Assembly: GCA_036824245.1 (NCBI GenBank)
Contig: DAITAO010000092.1
Span: forward strand, 1-11,796
Direction of reading: 5' to 3'
Source of the DNA: JACVRM01 sp036824245
GTDB lineage: Bacteria > Actinomycetota > Thermoleophilia > Gaiellales > Gaiellaceae
DNA: 11,796 nucleotides
In this document: positions 6,616 to 11,796 of the stretch, piece by piece
Layout: every line of letters begins with the position of its first letter
Position numbering within the stretch: position 1 is the stretch's first letter
Notes under the pieces: generated by a model
Seen by the model: the letters and a program-made list of their open reading frames with translations, nothing else
Told to the model about the DNA's origin: nothing
Databases searched by the model: none
Translations under genes and position numbers: made by a program

Positions 6616-6650
6616 GGAGCAGTGTCGATCATCGGTAAGGAGGTGGGAAA

Positions 6651-7103
6651 GTGAACGCGTTGTGGACATGGATGCGGTGGGGAGTCTGGGTGTTTGCGCT
6701 CGGAGGAGCCCTGTGGGTGGTCAAGGTGACGCTGATCACCGCGAACCACCTGAGTGGCCGGGATGTCGACTCGTTCGGCGTTCCCGTCCTGTACGTCGCC
6801 GCGGTCATCCTGCTCGCGATCGGTTCAACAGCGGTGGGGGCCGCGCTTCTGCGCCGCTACCCGTCGTGGGCGCAGTTGCTTGCCGCCGTTGTCGCCATTC
6901 CAGCGCTGATCTTCCTCTACCAGGCCATTGACGCCGTGCTGAAAGGCTTGTTCGGCGACGTCGGGCCCTCGTGGCTGCCGGACGAGCTCGGCATTGTCGC
7001 GACAGGTGCCCTGTGCCTTGTGGGTGGTGTGCTGCTCGGTCGAGCGGTCGTGATGCCCCGACGCGGCGCGCTTCCTGCGCACCGCCCGCCGGCTTTTGAG
7101 TAG
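6651..7103 (+). CDS. Hypothetical four-helix membrane protein
   Basis: 150 residues with four hydrophobic segments: about 10-31, 43-67, 72-92 and 112-133, and a short basic, proline-rich tail. The start is GTG at 6651, supported by AAGGAGGTG at 6637-6645, five bases upstream. I do not recognise a named family. Both ends are probably on the same face of the membrane given four helices; the basic tail (MPRRGALPAHR) suggests the cytoplasm. It is transcribed away from the histidine kinase/response regulator pair, an arrangement often seen for targets of such pairs, which makes it a reasonable candidate member of that response. No catalytic motif is visible. Confidence 0.8.
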   Translation: MNALWTWMRWGVWVFALGGALWVVKVTLITANHLSGRDVDSFGVPVLYVAAVILLAIGSTAVGAALLRRYPSWAQLLAAVVAIPALIFLYQAIDAVLKGLFGDVGPSWLPDELGIVATGALCLVGGVLLGRAVVMPRRGALPAHRPPAFE

Positions 7104-7118
7104 GGACTGCTTGGCCGC

Positions 7119-7146
7119 TCGACAGGCGCCGGCCGTCCACTAGCAT
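7119..7146 (+). promoter_or_regulatory. Promoter of the MBL-fold gene, leaderless
   Basis: TCGACA (7119-7124), 16 bases, TAGCAT (7141-7146). The -35 differs from TTGACA at one base. The TTG start codon at 7153 lies where transcription should begin, and there is no Shine-Dalgarno sequence. Confidence 0.5.
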
Positions 7147-7152
7147 CGCGGC

Positions 7153-7812
7153 TTGCGCGAGCTACGGCCAGGCCTATGGCACTGGGAGGCGCCGCACCCG
7201 GACTGGACGGCACGTGAGCCCTGGCAGCAGATGGTCTCGTCCTACGCGGTCGACGACGGCGAACGCTTGCTGCTCTTCGACCCGCTCGCGCCGCCGAGCG
7301 AGATCGACGAACTCGCGGCCGACCGTGAGACGGCGGTCGTGCTGACGGCGCCGTGGCACGAGCGCGATACCCAGAGCCTGGTGCGACGCCTTGGCTTGCC
7401 CGTCTACATGCCCCCGCCCGACACCGAGGACGACCTCATGCAGAAGTTCGGGATCACTCGCGAGCAGGCCGCGGGCGGCAGCCCCGATGTGGCGTGGTTG
7501 CTCGCCGGAGACGGGGGCGAGGCGCACCTCTACAGGTCCGGCGAGCGACAGGCTGTCGGAGTCGAGGCGTTCGCAGGAAGGGAGCCGAACGACATGGTCC
7601 TCTGGATCGAGGGCAGCCGTGCCGTAATCTCCGGCGACACCCTCGTCGACTTCGGGCGGGGCCTCGAGATTCACGGGTGGCTGCGCGCCGGCGTGACGCG
7701 AGAGCAGGTCGTCGAGGGGTTACGCCCGCTGCTCGACCTGCCGGTCGACGTGGTGCTGGCGACGCACGGCGGGCCGACAGACCGAGCGGCGCTAGAGCGC
7801 GCGCTCTCCTGA
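7153..7812 (+). CDS. Metallo-beta-lactamase-fold protein with degenerate metal motif
   Basis: 219 residues with the outline of an MBL-fold hydrolase: an N-terminal strand region ending in LLLFDPLAPP (39-48), then VVLTAPWHERD (62-72) where HxHxDH is expected, VISGDTLVD (158-166), and LATHGGPTD (202-210). In the first motif only one His (H69) and an acidic residue remain, so a normal two-metal site is unlikely. D162 and H205, matching later ligands, are kept. The protein may bind one metal or be a non-catalytic or altered-activity member; the substrate is unknown. The TTG start at 7153 is chosen from the promoter-start spacing and the fit of MRELRPGLWHWEAPHP to an MBL N-terminus. It is 49 bases after the membrane protein but has its own promoter. 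Confidence 0.8.
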   Translation: MRELRPGLWHWEAPHPDWTAREPWQQMVSSYAVDDGERLLLFDPLAPPSEIDELAADRETAVVLTAPWHERDTQSLVRRLGLPVYMPPPDTEDDLMQKFGITREQAAGGSPDVAWLLAGDGGEAHLYRSGERQAVGVEAFAGREPNDMVLWIEGSRAVISGDTLVDFGRGLEIHGWLRAGVTREQVVEGLRPLLDLPVDVVLATHGGPTDRAALERALS

Positions 7813-7836
7813 CCGACGACCCCGAGGAGGGTCCAC

Positions 7837-8001
7837 ATGGCCCGTACACCCGCTCATGCGCGCCCTCCAACGACCAGGACGCCAATAAGCGAAATGAGTA
7901 TTTGCAGGGCTTTTGCCAGGCGTTTGGGCCGACGGGATTGGGCCACGAGCGTGCCGGTCTGTCTCGTACGTGCCTCTAGTTTTCTTATTAGACAACGATA
8001 G
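7837..8001 (+). CDS. Doubtful small ORF, 54 residues, in a lower-GC spacer
   Basis: ATG at 7837 follows GAGGAGGG (7824-7831) by 5 bases; the frame runs to TAG at 7999-8001. The peptide is Arg/Pro/Ser-rich (begins MARTPAHARPP, ends SSFLIRQR) and does not look like a folded or membrane protein. The ribosome binding site is the only support. The minus strand of the same stretch encodes a hydrophobic C-terminal segment (ALQILISLIGVLVVGG), which may equally be chance. The rest of the 7813-8166 spacer contains a lower-GC patch around 7975-8000 and no other gene I can support. Confidence 0.25.
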   Translation: MARTPAHARPPTTRTPISEMSICRAFARRLGRRDWATSVPVCLVRASSFLIRQR

Positions 8002-8166
8002 CGCGCGCGGCGGCTGGCAAGACGATCCGCCTCTGGGGACGGAGGTGTTCTCGGCGACGGGCTCGTCGAGGTACACGTGGGTGGCGGGATCTGGCAGACG
8101 GTCGCTAGTTCAGCCATGGAGGCGGCGCTCGCTTTCGTGGCGCGTAGGGCATAGAACCGAACCGAT

Positions 8167-8820
8167 GTGATGAGTGGCGACGGTCGCGTCGGGAACCCGC
8201 CCCGCTTGGTCGGACATGAACAGGCGGTGGAAGTCGATGACTCCGTTCTGTGGTCGCGTGCGCGCACCGGTGACAGCGAGGCGTTCGGGCTGCTTTTCGA
8301 GCGGCACGCACGGACGATCTACAACTTCTGCTTCCGTCGCGTCGGGAACTGGGCGACTGCCGAGGACCTCGTCTCGATCGTGTTCCTCGAGGCCTGGCGG
8401 CGACTGGAAAAGCCACTCCCGAGGGGAAAGGAGCTTCCCTGGCTCTTCGGGATCGCCACCAACGTCGTCCGCAACCGCCGCCGCGCCGAGCGTCGCCACG
8501 CTGCGGCGCTCAGGCACCTCCCCCGGCCGAGTCCCGACCCGAGCTTCGCGGACGACAGCGACCAGCGAGTCGCCGACGAGGAGCTGATGGGCCGCGCGCT
8601 CGCGCTCGTTGCACGACTCCCCCGTCGCGAGCAGGAGGCTTTCGCGCTCTGCGCCTGGTCCGAGCTCAGCTACGAGGACGCGGCGATCGCCCTCCAGATC
8701 CCGGTCGGAACCGTGCGCTCCCGCCTCTCACGTGCACGTGCTCGCCTGCGGGAACTCGATCCCGGTATCGGACATGACGGGGAGAGGATGCAAATGATCA
8801 AGGAAACCGTCGAACGATGA
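8167..8820 (+). CDS. ECF-type RNA polymerase sigma factor
   Basis: 217 residues. Sigma region 2 spans about 34-110: SEAFGLLFERHARTIYNFCFRR, then TAEDLVSIVFLEAWRR (the core-binding/-10 recognition part) and PWLFGIATNVVRNRRR. Region 4 spans about 142-197: LPRREQEAFALCAW, then LSYEDAAIALQIPVGTVRSRLSRARARLREL with the -35 recognition helix. No region 3 or extra C-terminal domain is present, as expected for ECF sigma factors. The stop overlaps the next gene as ATGA, so that gene is co-translated and probably its regulator. The start is uncertain: GTG 8167, ATG 8170 and GTG 8227 are all in frame and none has a clear ribosome binding site. GAACC repeats at 8154-8163 could be ECF-type -35 elements for autoregulation if the later start is used. 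Confidence 0.93.
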   Translation: MMSGDGRVGNPPRLVGHEQAVEVDDSVLWSRARTGDSEAFGLLFERHARTIYNFCFRRVGNWATAEDLVSIVFLEAWRRLEKPLPRGKELPWLFGIATNVVRNRRRAERRHAAALRHLPRPSPDPSFADDSDQRVADEELMGRALALVARLPRREQEAFALCAWSELSYEDAAIALQIPVGTVRSRLSRARARLRELDPGIGHDGERMQMIKETVER

Positions 8821-9923
8821 AGGGCGACTTGTCGATTCCGCCGCTTCGCGACCTGCCGCCCGGCCGGCTCGCCCAGCGCAGTGAGCACCTCCTTTTCGAG
8901 ATCACGCGCGAGCGTGAGTCCCGCGGAGCGCTCGCCCGCGTGTGGCCTTCGCGGTGGGGGAGGCCCAGGCGGCGGCGCCTGATGCTCGTGCTCGCTGCGG
9001 CGGCGCTCGTCGTGGTCATGGGGACCGCCTCCGCGTTCGGTGTGCGCGCCTTCTTCCTCGACAAGGGCTTCATCGGCCTGCCTCCAGAGGGAGCGACGCC
9101 GAGTAGTCCCGAGAACGCGGAACTCGTCGTCAACTTCTACGGGAGAAGCACCACCCTCGGAGGCCCGCTGAGCCGCGTCTGGGTATACGCCGACGGGCGA
9201 ATGATCTGGCACCGGGAAGGCGAAGTGCCCGAGGGTGCGAACGAGCGCACGAGCGGCTTCCTCGAGCAGCGCCTCACGGACGAGGGGGTCGAGCTCTTGC
9301 GGTCCGAGGTTCTCTCGACAGGATTGTTCGGCCAGGACCGCACCCTTCTCAGCCGGCGCTTCGGACAGCACGACTCCGTCTGGGGCACGATCAAGGTACG
9401 CAACGGCAACCGGCTGATCAGCGTCGACTGGAAAGACCCTTCCATCAGCCTGGAGAAGGACGACGGCACGATCGCGACACCCGAGCAGGTGAGCGCGGTC
9501 GTGCGGGTCGATGCGCTGGTCACGGATGCGGCGGCGTGGCTGCCGGCACGCGCGTGGGAGGTCAAAAAGATCAGGGCGTATGTGCCCTCCAGGTACGCGG
9601 TCTGCCTCGCGGAAGCGGGACCCGCGCCACCACTCGAGCCGTCTTCCTTCTTGCCCCTACTCCCGGAACCGGCTCAAGGCATGCTCCGCGCGCGCAAGTT
9701 CGCTCCACCCCCGTGGGGTGGGTTCCCCTGCACCGATCTGACGACCGAGGAGGCTCGCGCGCTCGCTGAGGCGCTCAACGCTGCAGGCCTCGAACAATTC
9801 AAGGACCGCCGCGTCACCCCGTACGTGCTGGCGTACCGCCTCGAGGCTCCGGGGCGGATCCGGGCCATCATGTTCGAGCCCTACCTCCCGCACGGCGAGA
9901 TCACCTGCTCGGGGTGCGGATGA
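8817..9923 (+). CDS. Single-pass membrane protein coupled to the ECF sigma factor, putative anti-sigma partner
   Basis: 368 residues. A cytoplasmic N-terminus (1-53) contains a possible helical segment, LPPGRLAQRSEHLLFEITRE (13-32), then an Arg-rich stop (RRRR), one transmembrane helix (about 55-74) and a large extracytoplasmic part of nearly 300 residues with no repeat or catalytic motif I recognise. Cysteines occur only in the outer part, including a terminal CSGCG. The layout, short inner domain plus helix plus sensory outer domain, is that of a membrane anti-sigma factor, and the ATG at 8817 overlaps the sigma gene stop (ATGA). It lacks the HxxxCxxC zinc signature of classical ZAS anti-sigma factors, so the regulatory role rests on context and topology only. 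It might instead be an effector made with the sigma factor. Confidence 0.75.
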   Translation: MKGDLSIPPLRDLPPGRLAQRSEHLLFEITRERESRGALARVWPSRWGRPRRRRLMLVLAAAALVVVMGTASAFGVRAFFLDKGFIGLPPEGATPSSPENAELVVNFYGRSTTLGGPLSRVWVYADGRMIWHREGEVPEGANERTSGFLEQRLTDEGVELLRSEVLSTGLFGQDRTLLSRRFGQHDSVWGTIKVRNGNRLISVDWKDPSISLEKDDGTIATPEQVSAVVRVDALVTDAAAWLPARAWEVKKIRAYVPSRYAVCLAEAGPAPPLEPSSFLPLLPEPAQGMLRARKFAPPPWGGFPCTDLTTEEARALAEALNAAGLEQFKDRRVTPYVLAYRLEAPGRIRAIMFEPYLPHGEITCSGCG

Positions 9924-9952
9924 GCAGCCCAGCTCCTCTGAAGGGAGTACAG

Positions 9953-10078
9953 ATGAAAGCTCGCCCGCCCAGGGAACCTTGCGGCCCCTCGTCCCACGCT
10001 TCGAGCGTCCCAGAGTCCGAAACTCCATCAGCCTGGCCCCCCCGGCCCGAGACGCTATCAGCGCTGTTGCTCGTCTGA
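9953..10078 (+). CDS. Doubtful small ORF, 41 residues, after the anti-sigma-like gene
   Basis: ATG at 9953 follows AAGGGAG (9941-9947) by 5 bases; stop TGA at 10076-10078. The peptide is rich in Pro, Ser and Glu and ends in a short hydrophobic run (LSALLLV). Only the ribosome binding site supports it; it could be a leader peptide or chance. Confidence 0.25.
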   Translation: MKARPPREPCGPSSHASSVPESETPSAWPPRPETLSALLLV

Positions 10079-10097
10079 AACGGGCCTGAAACGGACC
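10076..10097 (+). repeat. Tandem 11-base repeat upstream of the haloperoxidase
   Basis: TGAAACGGGCC (10076-10086) is followed directly by TGAAACGGACC (10087-10097), one mismatch. An 11-base period places both copies on nearly the same helix face, as for tandem binding by a regulator. TGAAAC also resembles some ECF-type -35 elements. It lies 77 bases before the haloperoxidase start. Confidence 0.55.
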
Positions 10098-10174
10098 GGA
10101 TCGATCATCGGATCTGTGCTTTAGGAAGAAACCGACTTGGGCCAACCGCGCCCAGTCACGAAGGAGGTATCGGC

Positions 10175-11452
10175 ATGACTAGAGTTCGCCTGATCGCTCT
10201 CGCGCCGGTCGCCGCGGCAGTCGTCCTGCTCGGCGGCGCAGGCATGAGCAGCGCAAAGCCTCAACCTGCGGGACCACCTGACACGTACATCGCGAGCTGG
10301 GATGCGATCGGCACCCAGGCCTTCAGTGCAGCGGGTCTGACGCCCGCGGAGGGCCATGTGATCTTCGCCTATATTGCGATCGCCGTCTACGACTCGGTGA
10401 TGGCGATCGAGGGCGGGTATGAGCCTTTCGCAGTCGGGTTCGATGGCCCCGACGACGCCTCGGCCGAGGCAGCTGTCGTCGCCGCGGCCCACAGCATCCT
10501 CGCGCACTACCTTCCGGCACAGCGCGCGGCGATCCTCGATCCGGCGAGAGTCGCGTCGCTCGCCAAGATCGCGGACGGGCCGGAAGAGAACGCCGGCGTG
10601 GCGATCGGTGACGCGATCGCCCGCCTTCTGATCGTCCAACGTGCAGACGACGGCTTCCGGGCGCCCGTGACCTACACGCCGCCGAATCCCCCGATCCCCG
10701 GGGTCTGGCTACCGACGGCCGCGACACCGCCGATCGGCACCTACCTCGGTCTCATGCGGCCTTTCGCTCTCGACTCGGCCGACGTCTTCAGGCCGAACGG
10801 ACCGCCGGCGCTCTCGCGCAAGAAGTGGGCACGCGAGTACAACGAGGTCAAAGAGATCGGCTCGAGCACGAGCACGACGCGGACCGCGGAGCAGACCGTG
10901 GCAGCGCGCTTCTGGGCCGAGGCGCCGGTGCAGCAGGCGCGCGGCTCCTTCCGCAAGTTCGTGCTCGACCACGAGCTCGATGTGGCGGAGGCGGCGCGCT
11001 TCATGGCGATGATTTCCGTGACGTACGCCGACGGACTGATCGCCTGCTTCGACGCGAAGTACCACTACCCGTTCTGGCGGCCGATCACGGCGATCCGCGC
11101 GGGCGACACGGACGGCAACGACGCCACCGTGGGCGATCCCAGCTGGTCGCCGCTGCTTGCGGCGACGCCCAACCATCCGGAGTATCCGAGCGCGCACTCG
11201 TGCATCACGCCGGCCGCCGGGCGCGTCATCGCCCGCTTCCTGCACACGCAGCAGATCGACTTCACGGTTCCCAGCTTGACGGGCCTCGGCGACCGGCACT
11301 TCGCCACGCCGAAGGATCTCGAGTACGACGTAGCGAACGCGCGCATCTGGGGCGGCATCCATTTCCGCTCGGCCGTCGAGGACGGGGCCGAGATCGCCAA
11401 GAAGACCGCAAACCACGTCCTTGCGCACCACTTCCACCGCGAGAGACGCTGA
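10175..11452 (+). CDS. Exported vanadium-dependent haloperoxidase / PAP2-superfamily enzyme
   Basis: 425 residues. An N-terminal signal sequence (positively charged MTRVR, hydrophobic 6-22, likely cleavage near SSA-K at 27-28) sends it out of the cytoplasm. The three vanadate/phosphate-site motifs are intact: K295 and R302 in KYHYPFWRPITAIR, S339 and catalytic H341 in EYPSAHS, and R390 with H396 (vanadate ligand) in ARIWGGIHFRSAVEDG. Vanadium haloperoxidases oxidise halides with peroxide; related PAP2 proteins are acid phosphatases and share the site, so halide use is inferred from length and overall resemblance. Motif 2 has PSAH where PSGH is common. The start ATG at 10175 is supported by AAGGAGGT at 10161-10168. 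It is alone in its unit, with a tandem repeat upstream and a strong hairpin downstream; it follows the sigma/anti-sigma-like pair, which may control it. Confidence 0.9.
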   Translation: MTRVRLIALAPVAAAVVLLGGAGMSSAKPQPAGPPDTYIASWDAIGTQAFSAAGLTPAEGHVIFAYIAIAVYDSVMAIEGGYEPFAVGFDGPDDASAEAAVVAAAHSILAHYLPAQRAAILDPARVASLAKIADGPEENAGVAIGDAIARLLIVQRADDGFRAPVTYTPPNPPIPGVWLPTAATPPIGTYLGLMRPFALDSADVFRPNGPPALSRKKWAREYNEVKEIGSSTSTTRTAEQTVAARFWAEAPVQQARGSFRKFVLDHELDVAEAARFMAMISVTYADGLIACFDAKYHYPFWRPITAIRAGDTDGNDATVGDPSWSPLLAATPNHPEYPSAHSCITPAAGRVIARFLHTQQIDFTVPSLTGLGDRHFATPKDLEYDVANARIWGGIHFRSAVEDGAEIAKKTANHVLAHHFHRERR

Positions 11453-11467
11453 AAGTCGTCGCGCCGG

Positions 11468-11488
11468 GGGGCCCGCGCTGCGGGCCCC
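11468..11488 (+). terminator. Strong hairpin terminator after the haloperoxidase
   Basis: GGGGCCCGC (11468-11476), loop GCT, GCGGGCCCC (11480-11488): a perfect 9-base-pair GC stem starting 15 bases after the stop codon, followed by TTCC. The absence of a long T-run is common for terminators in high-GC actinobacteria. Between it and 11656 I see no gene, only a short TTTCCGGAAA palindrome at 11646-11655. Confidence 0.7.
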
Positions 11489-11656
11489 TTCCGGCTCCTG
11501 GGCTCGACGGGCTCGCGGGTGCGCAGCGAGCTGGCTTTTCAGGCGCCGGATCGCCCTCGTATGCAGGCACGAGACGTGTAGCCGCTGCGTAGTTGCCGCA
11601 GGCCTAGACGCGCAGCTAGGCGACGGCAAGCCTGGTTCGCAGACGTTTCCGGAAAA

Positions 11657-11703
11657 CGGGAGCGACGGGACTCGAACCCGCGACCTCCGGCGTGACAGGC
11701 CGG
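11657..11703 (-). tRNA. tRNA-Asp (GTC) 3'-half remnant, probable attachment site
   Basis: Read on the minus strand: anticodon stem CCGGC, loop CTGTCAC with anticodon GTC (Asp), stem GCCGG (11703-11687), five-base variable loop, T arm GCGGG-TTCGAGT-CCCGT (11681-11665), acceptor 3' strand CGCTCCC (11664-11658) and discriminator G at 11657. No CCA is encoded. Upstream of the anticodon stem there is no D arm and no GGGAGCG to complete the acceptor stem within the remaining 93 bases, so this cannot fold as a whole tRNA. A 3' half running from the anticodon stem to the end is the segment duplicated when tyrosine-recombinase elements insert into tRNA genes, so this is most simply one attachment-site copy, with the element to the right and the host chromosome to the left. 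No integrase is visible in the window. Confidence 0.75.
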
Positions 11704-11723
11704 TCATGGCGCTTGCGCGTTGA

Positions 11724-11784
11724 GCGGGGATACGCGGGGATTACCCCTGAGAGCAGGCCTTTTCGTCCCGTGTCCTGCGGGGAT
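11724..11784 (+). repeat. Three GCGGGGAT direct repeats beside the tRNA remnant
   Basis: GCGGGGAT occurs at 11724-11731, 11734-11741 and 11777-11784. The middle copy also forms GGGG-ATTA-CCCC (11736-11747). Direct repeats next to a core site are what arm-type integrase-binding sites look like, but the short length and high GC make chance possible. Confidence 0.4.
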
Positions 11785-11796
11785 TCGTGGGCGTCC

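Noticed and set aside
7854..8267. Minus-strand frame with a hydrophobic C-terminal segment
   Set aside because: No ribosome binding site, no recognisable domain, and it overlaps the sigma factor 5' end; the hydrophobic stretch alone is insufficient.
10709..11707. Minus-strand frame of 332 residues beginning MTGLSRRRSRVRVPSLP
   Set aside because: Its first residues are the translation of the tRNA-Asp fragment, a well-known false start, and the rest is antisense to the haloperoxidase.
11421..11723. Plus-strand frame of 100 residues ending in GTRTRDLRRDRPVMALAR
   Set aside because: It runs through a terminator hairpin and the complement of the tRNA fragment; the familiar-looking end is tRNA-derived.
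11657..11796. A complete tRNA gene at the right edge
   Set aside because: No D arm and no 5' acceptor strand complementary to CGCTCCC occur in the 93 bases upstream of the anticodon stem.
1..11796. CRISPR array, insertion sequence or phage structural genes
   Set aside because: I saw no regularly spaced repeats, no transposase-like proteins with flanking inverted repeats, and no phage genes in any frame.

Overview
The window is high-GC DNA with GTG and TTG starts alongside ATG, ATGA/GTGA stop-start overlaps and frequent TANNNT boxes a dozen bases before start codons. With the gene families present (DUF4389, HTH_42, NrtR-type Nudix regulator, HisKA_3/LuxR two-component pair, ECF sigma factor, vanadium haloperoxidase) this suggests an actinobacterium-like genome, perhaps a Thermoleophilia/Gaiellales-type soil lineage. 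That placement is inference. No ribosomal or other phylogenetic marker is present.

Left part (1-2740): a decayed fragment of a GNAT acetyltransferase on the minus strand; a DUF4389 membrane protein with an internal duplication; a 51-residue membrane protein with a strong ribosome binding site; and an HTH_42/YcaQ-type DNA glycosylase gene broken near its 3' end by a two-base TG duplication. Facing it is a short remnant of a second alcohol dehydrogenase gene.

Middle (2738-6478, all minus strand): a Nudix-box transcription regulator translationally coupled to an MDR-family dehydrogenase, and upstream of these a sensor histidine kinase coupled to a NarL/LuxR response regulator. A promoter with an inverted repeat in its spacer precedes the Nudix regulator. 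A four-helix membrane protein is transcribed divergently from the kinase and is a natural candidate target of the two-component pair.

Right part (6651-11452, plus strand): the four-helix protein, a metallo-beta-lactamase-fold protein with a degraded metal motif, a 350-base lower-GC spacer, an ECF sigma factor coupled to a single-pass membrane protein that may be its non-classical anti-sigma partner, and an exported vanadium-dependent haloperoxidase/PAP2 enzyme with intact vanadate-site residues. A tandem 11-base repeat lies upstream of the haloperoxidase and a strong hairpin terminator follows it.

Right edge (11657-11796): the 3' half of a tRNA-Asp(GTC) gene on the minus strand, cut off cleanly at the anticodon stem, with three GCGGGGAT repeats beside it. 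This is the expected look of an attachment site, implying that an integrated element starts at the right edge and continues beyond the window. I did not find CRISPR arrays, IS elements, rRNA or a complete tRNA. The most notable points are the att-like tRNA remnant, the decayed tandem dehydrogenase copy, the Nudix-regulator operon with its probable operator, and the sigma factor/membrane partner/haloperoxidase cluster.
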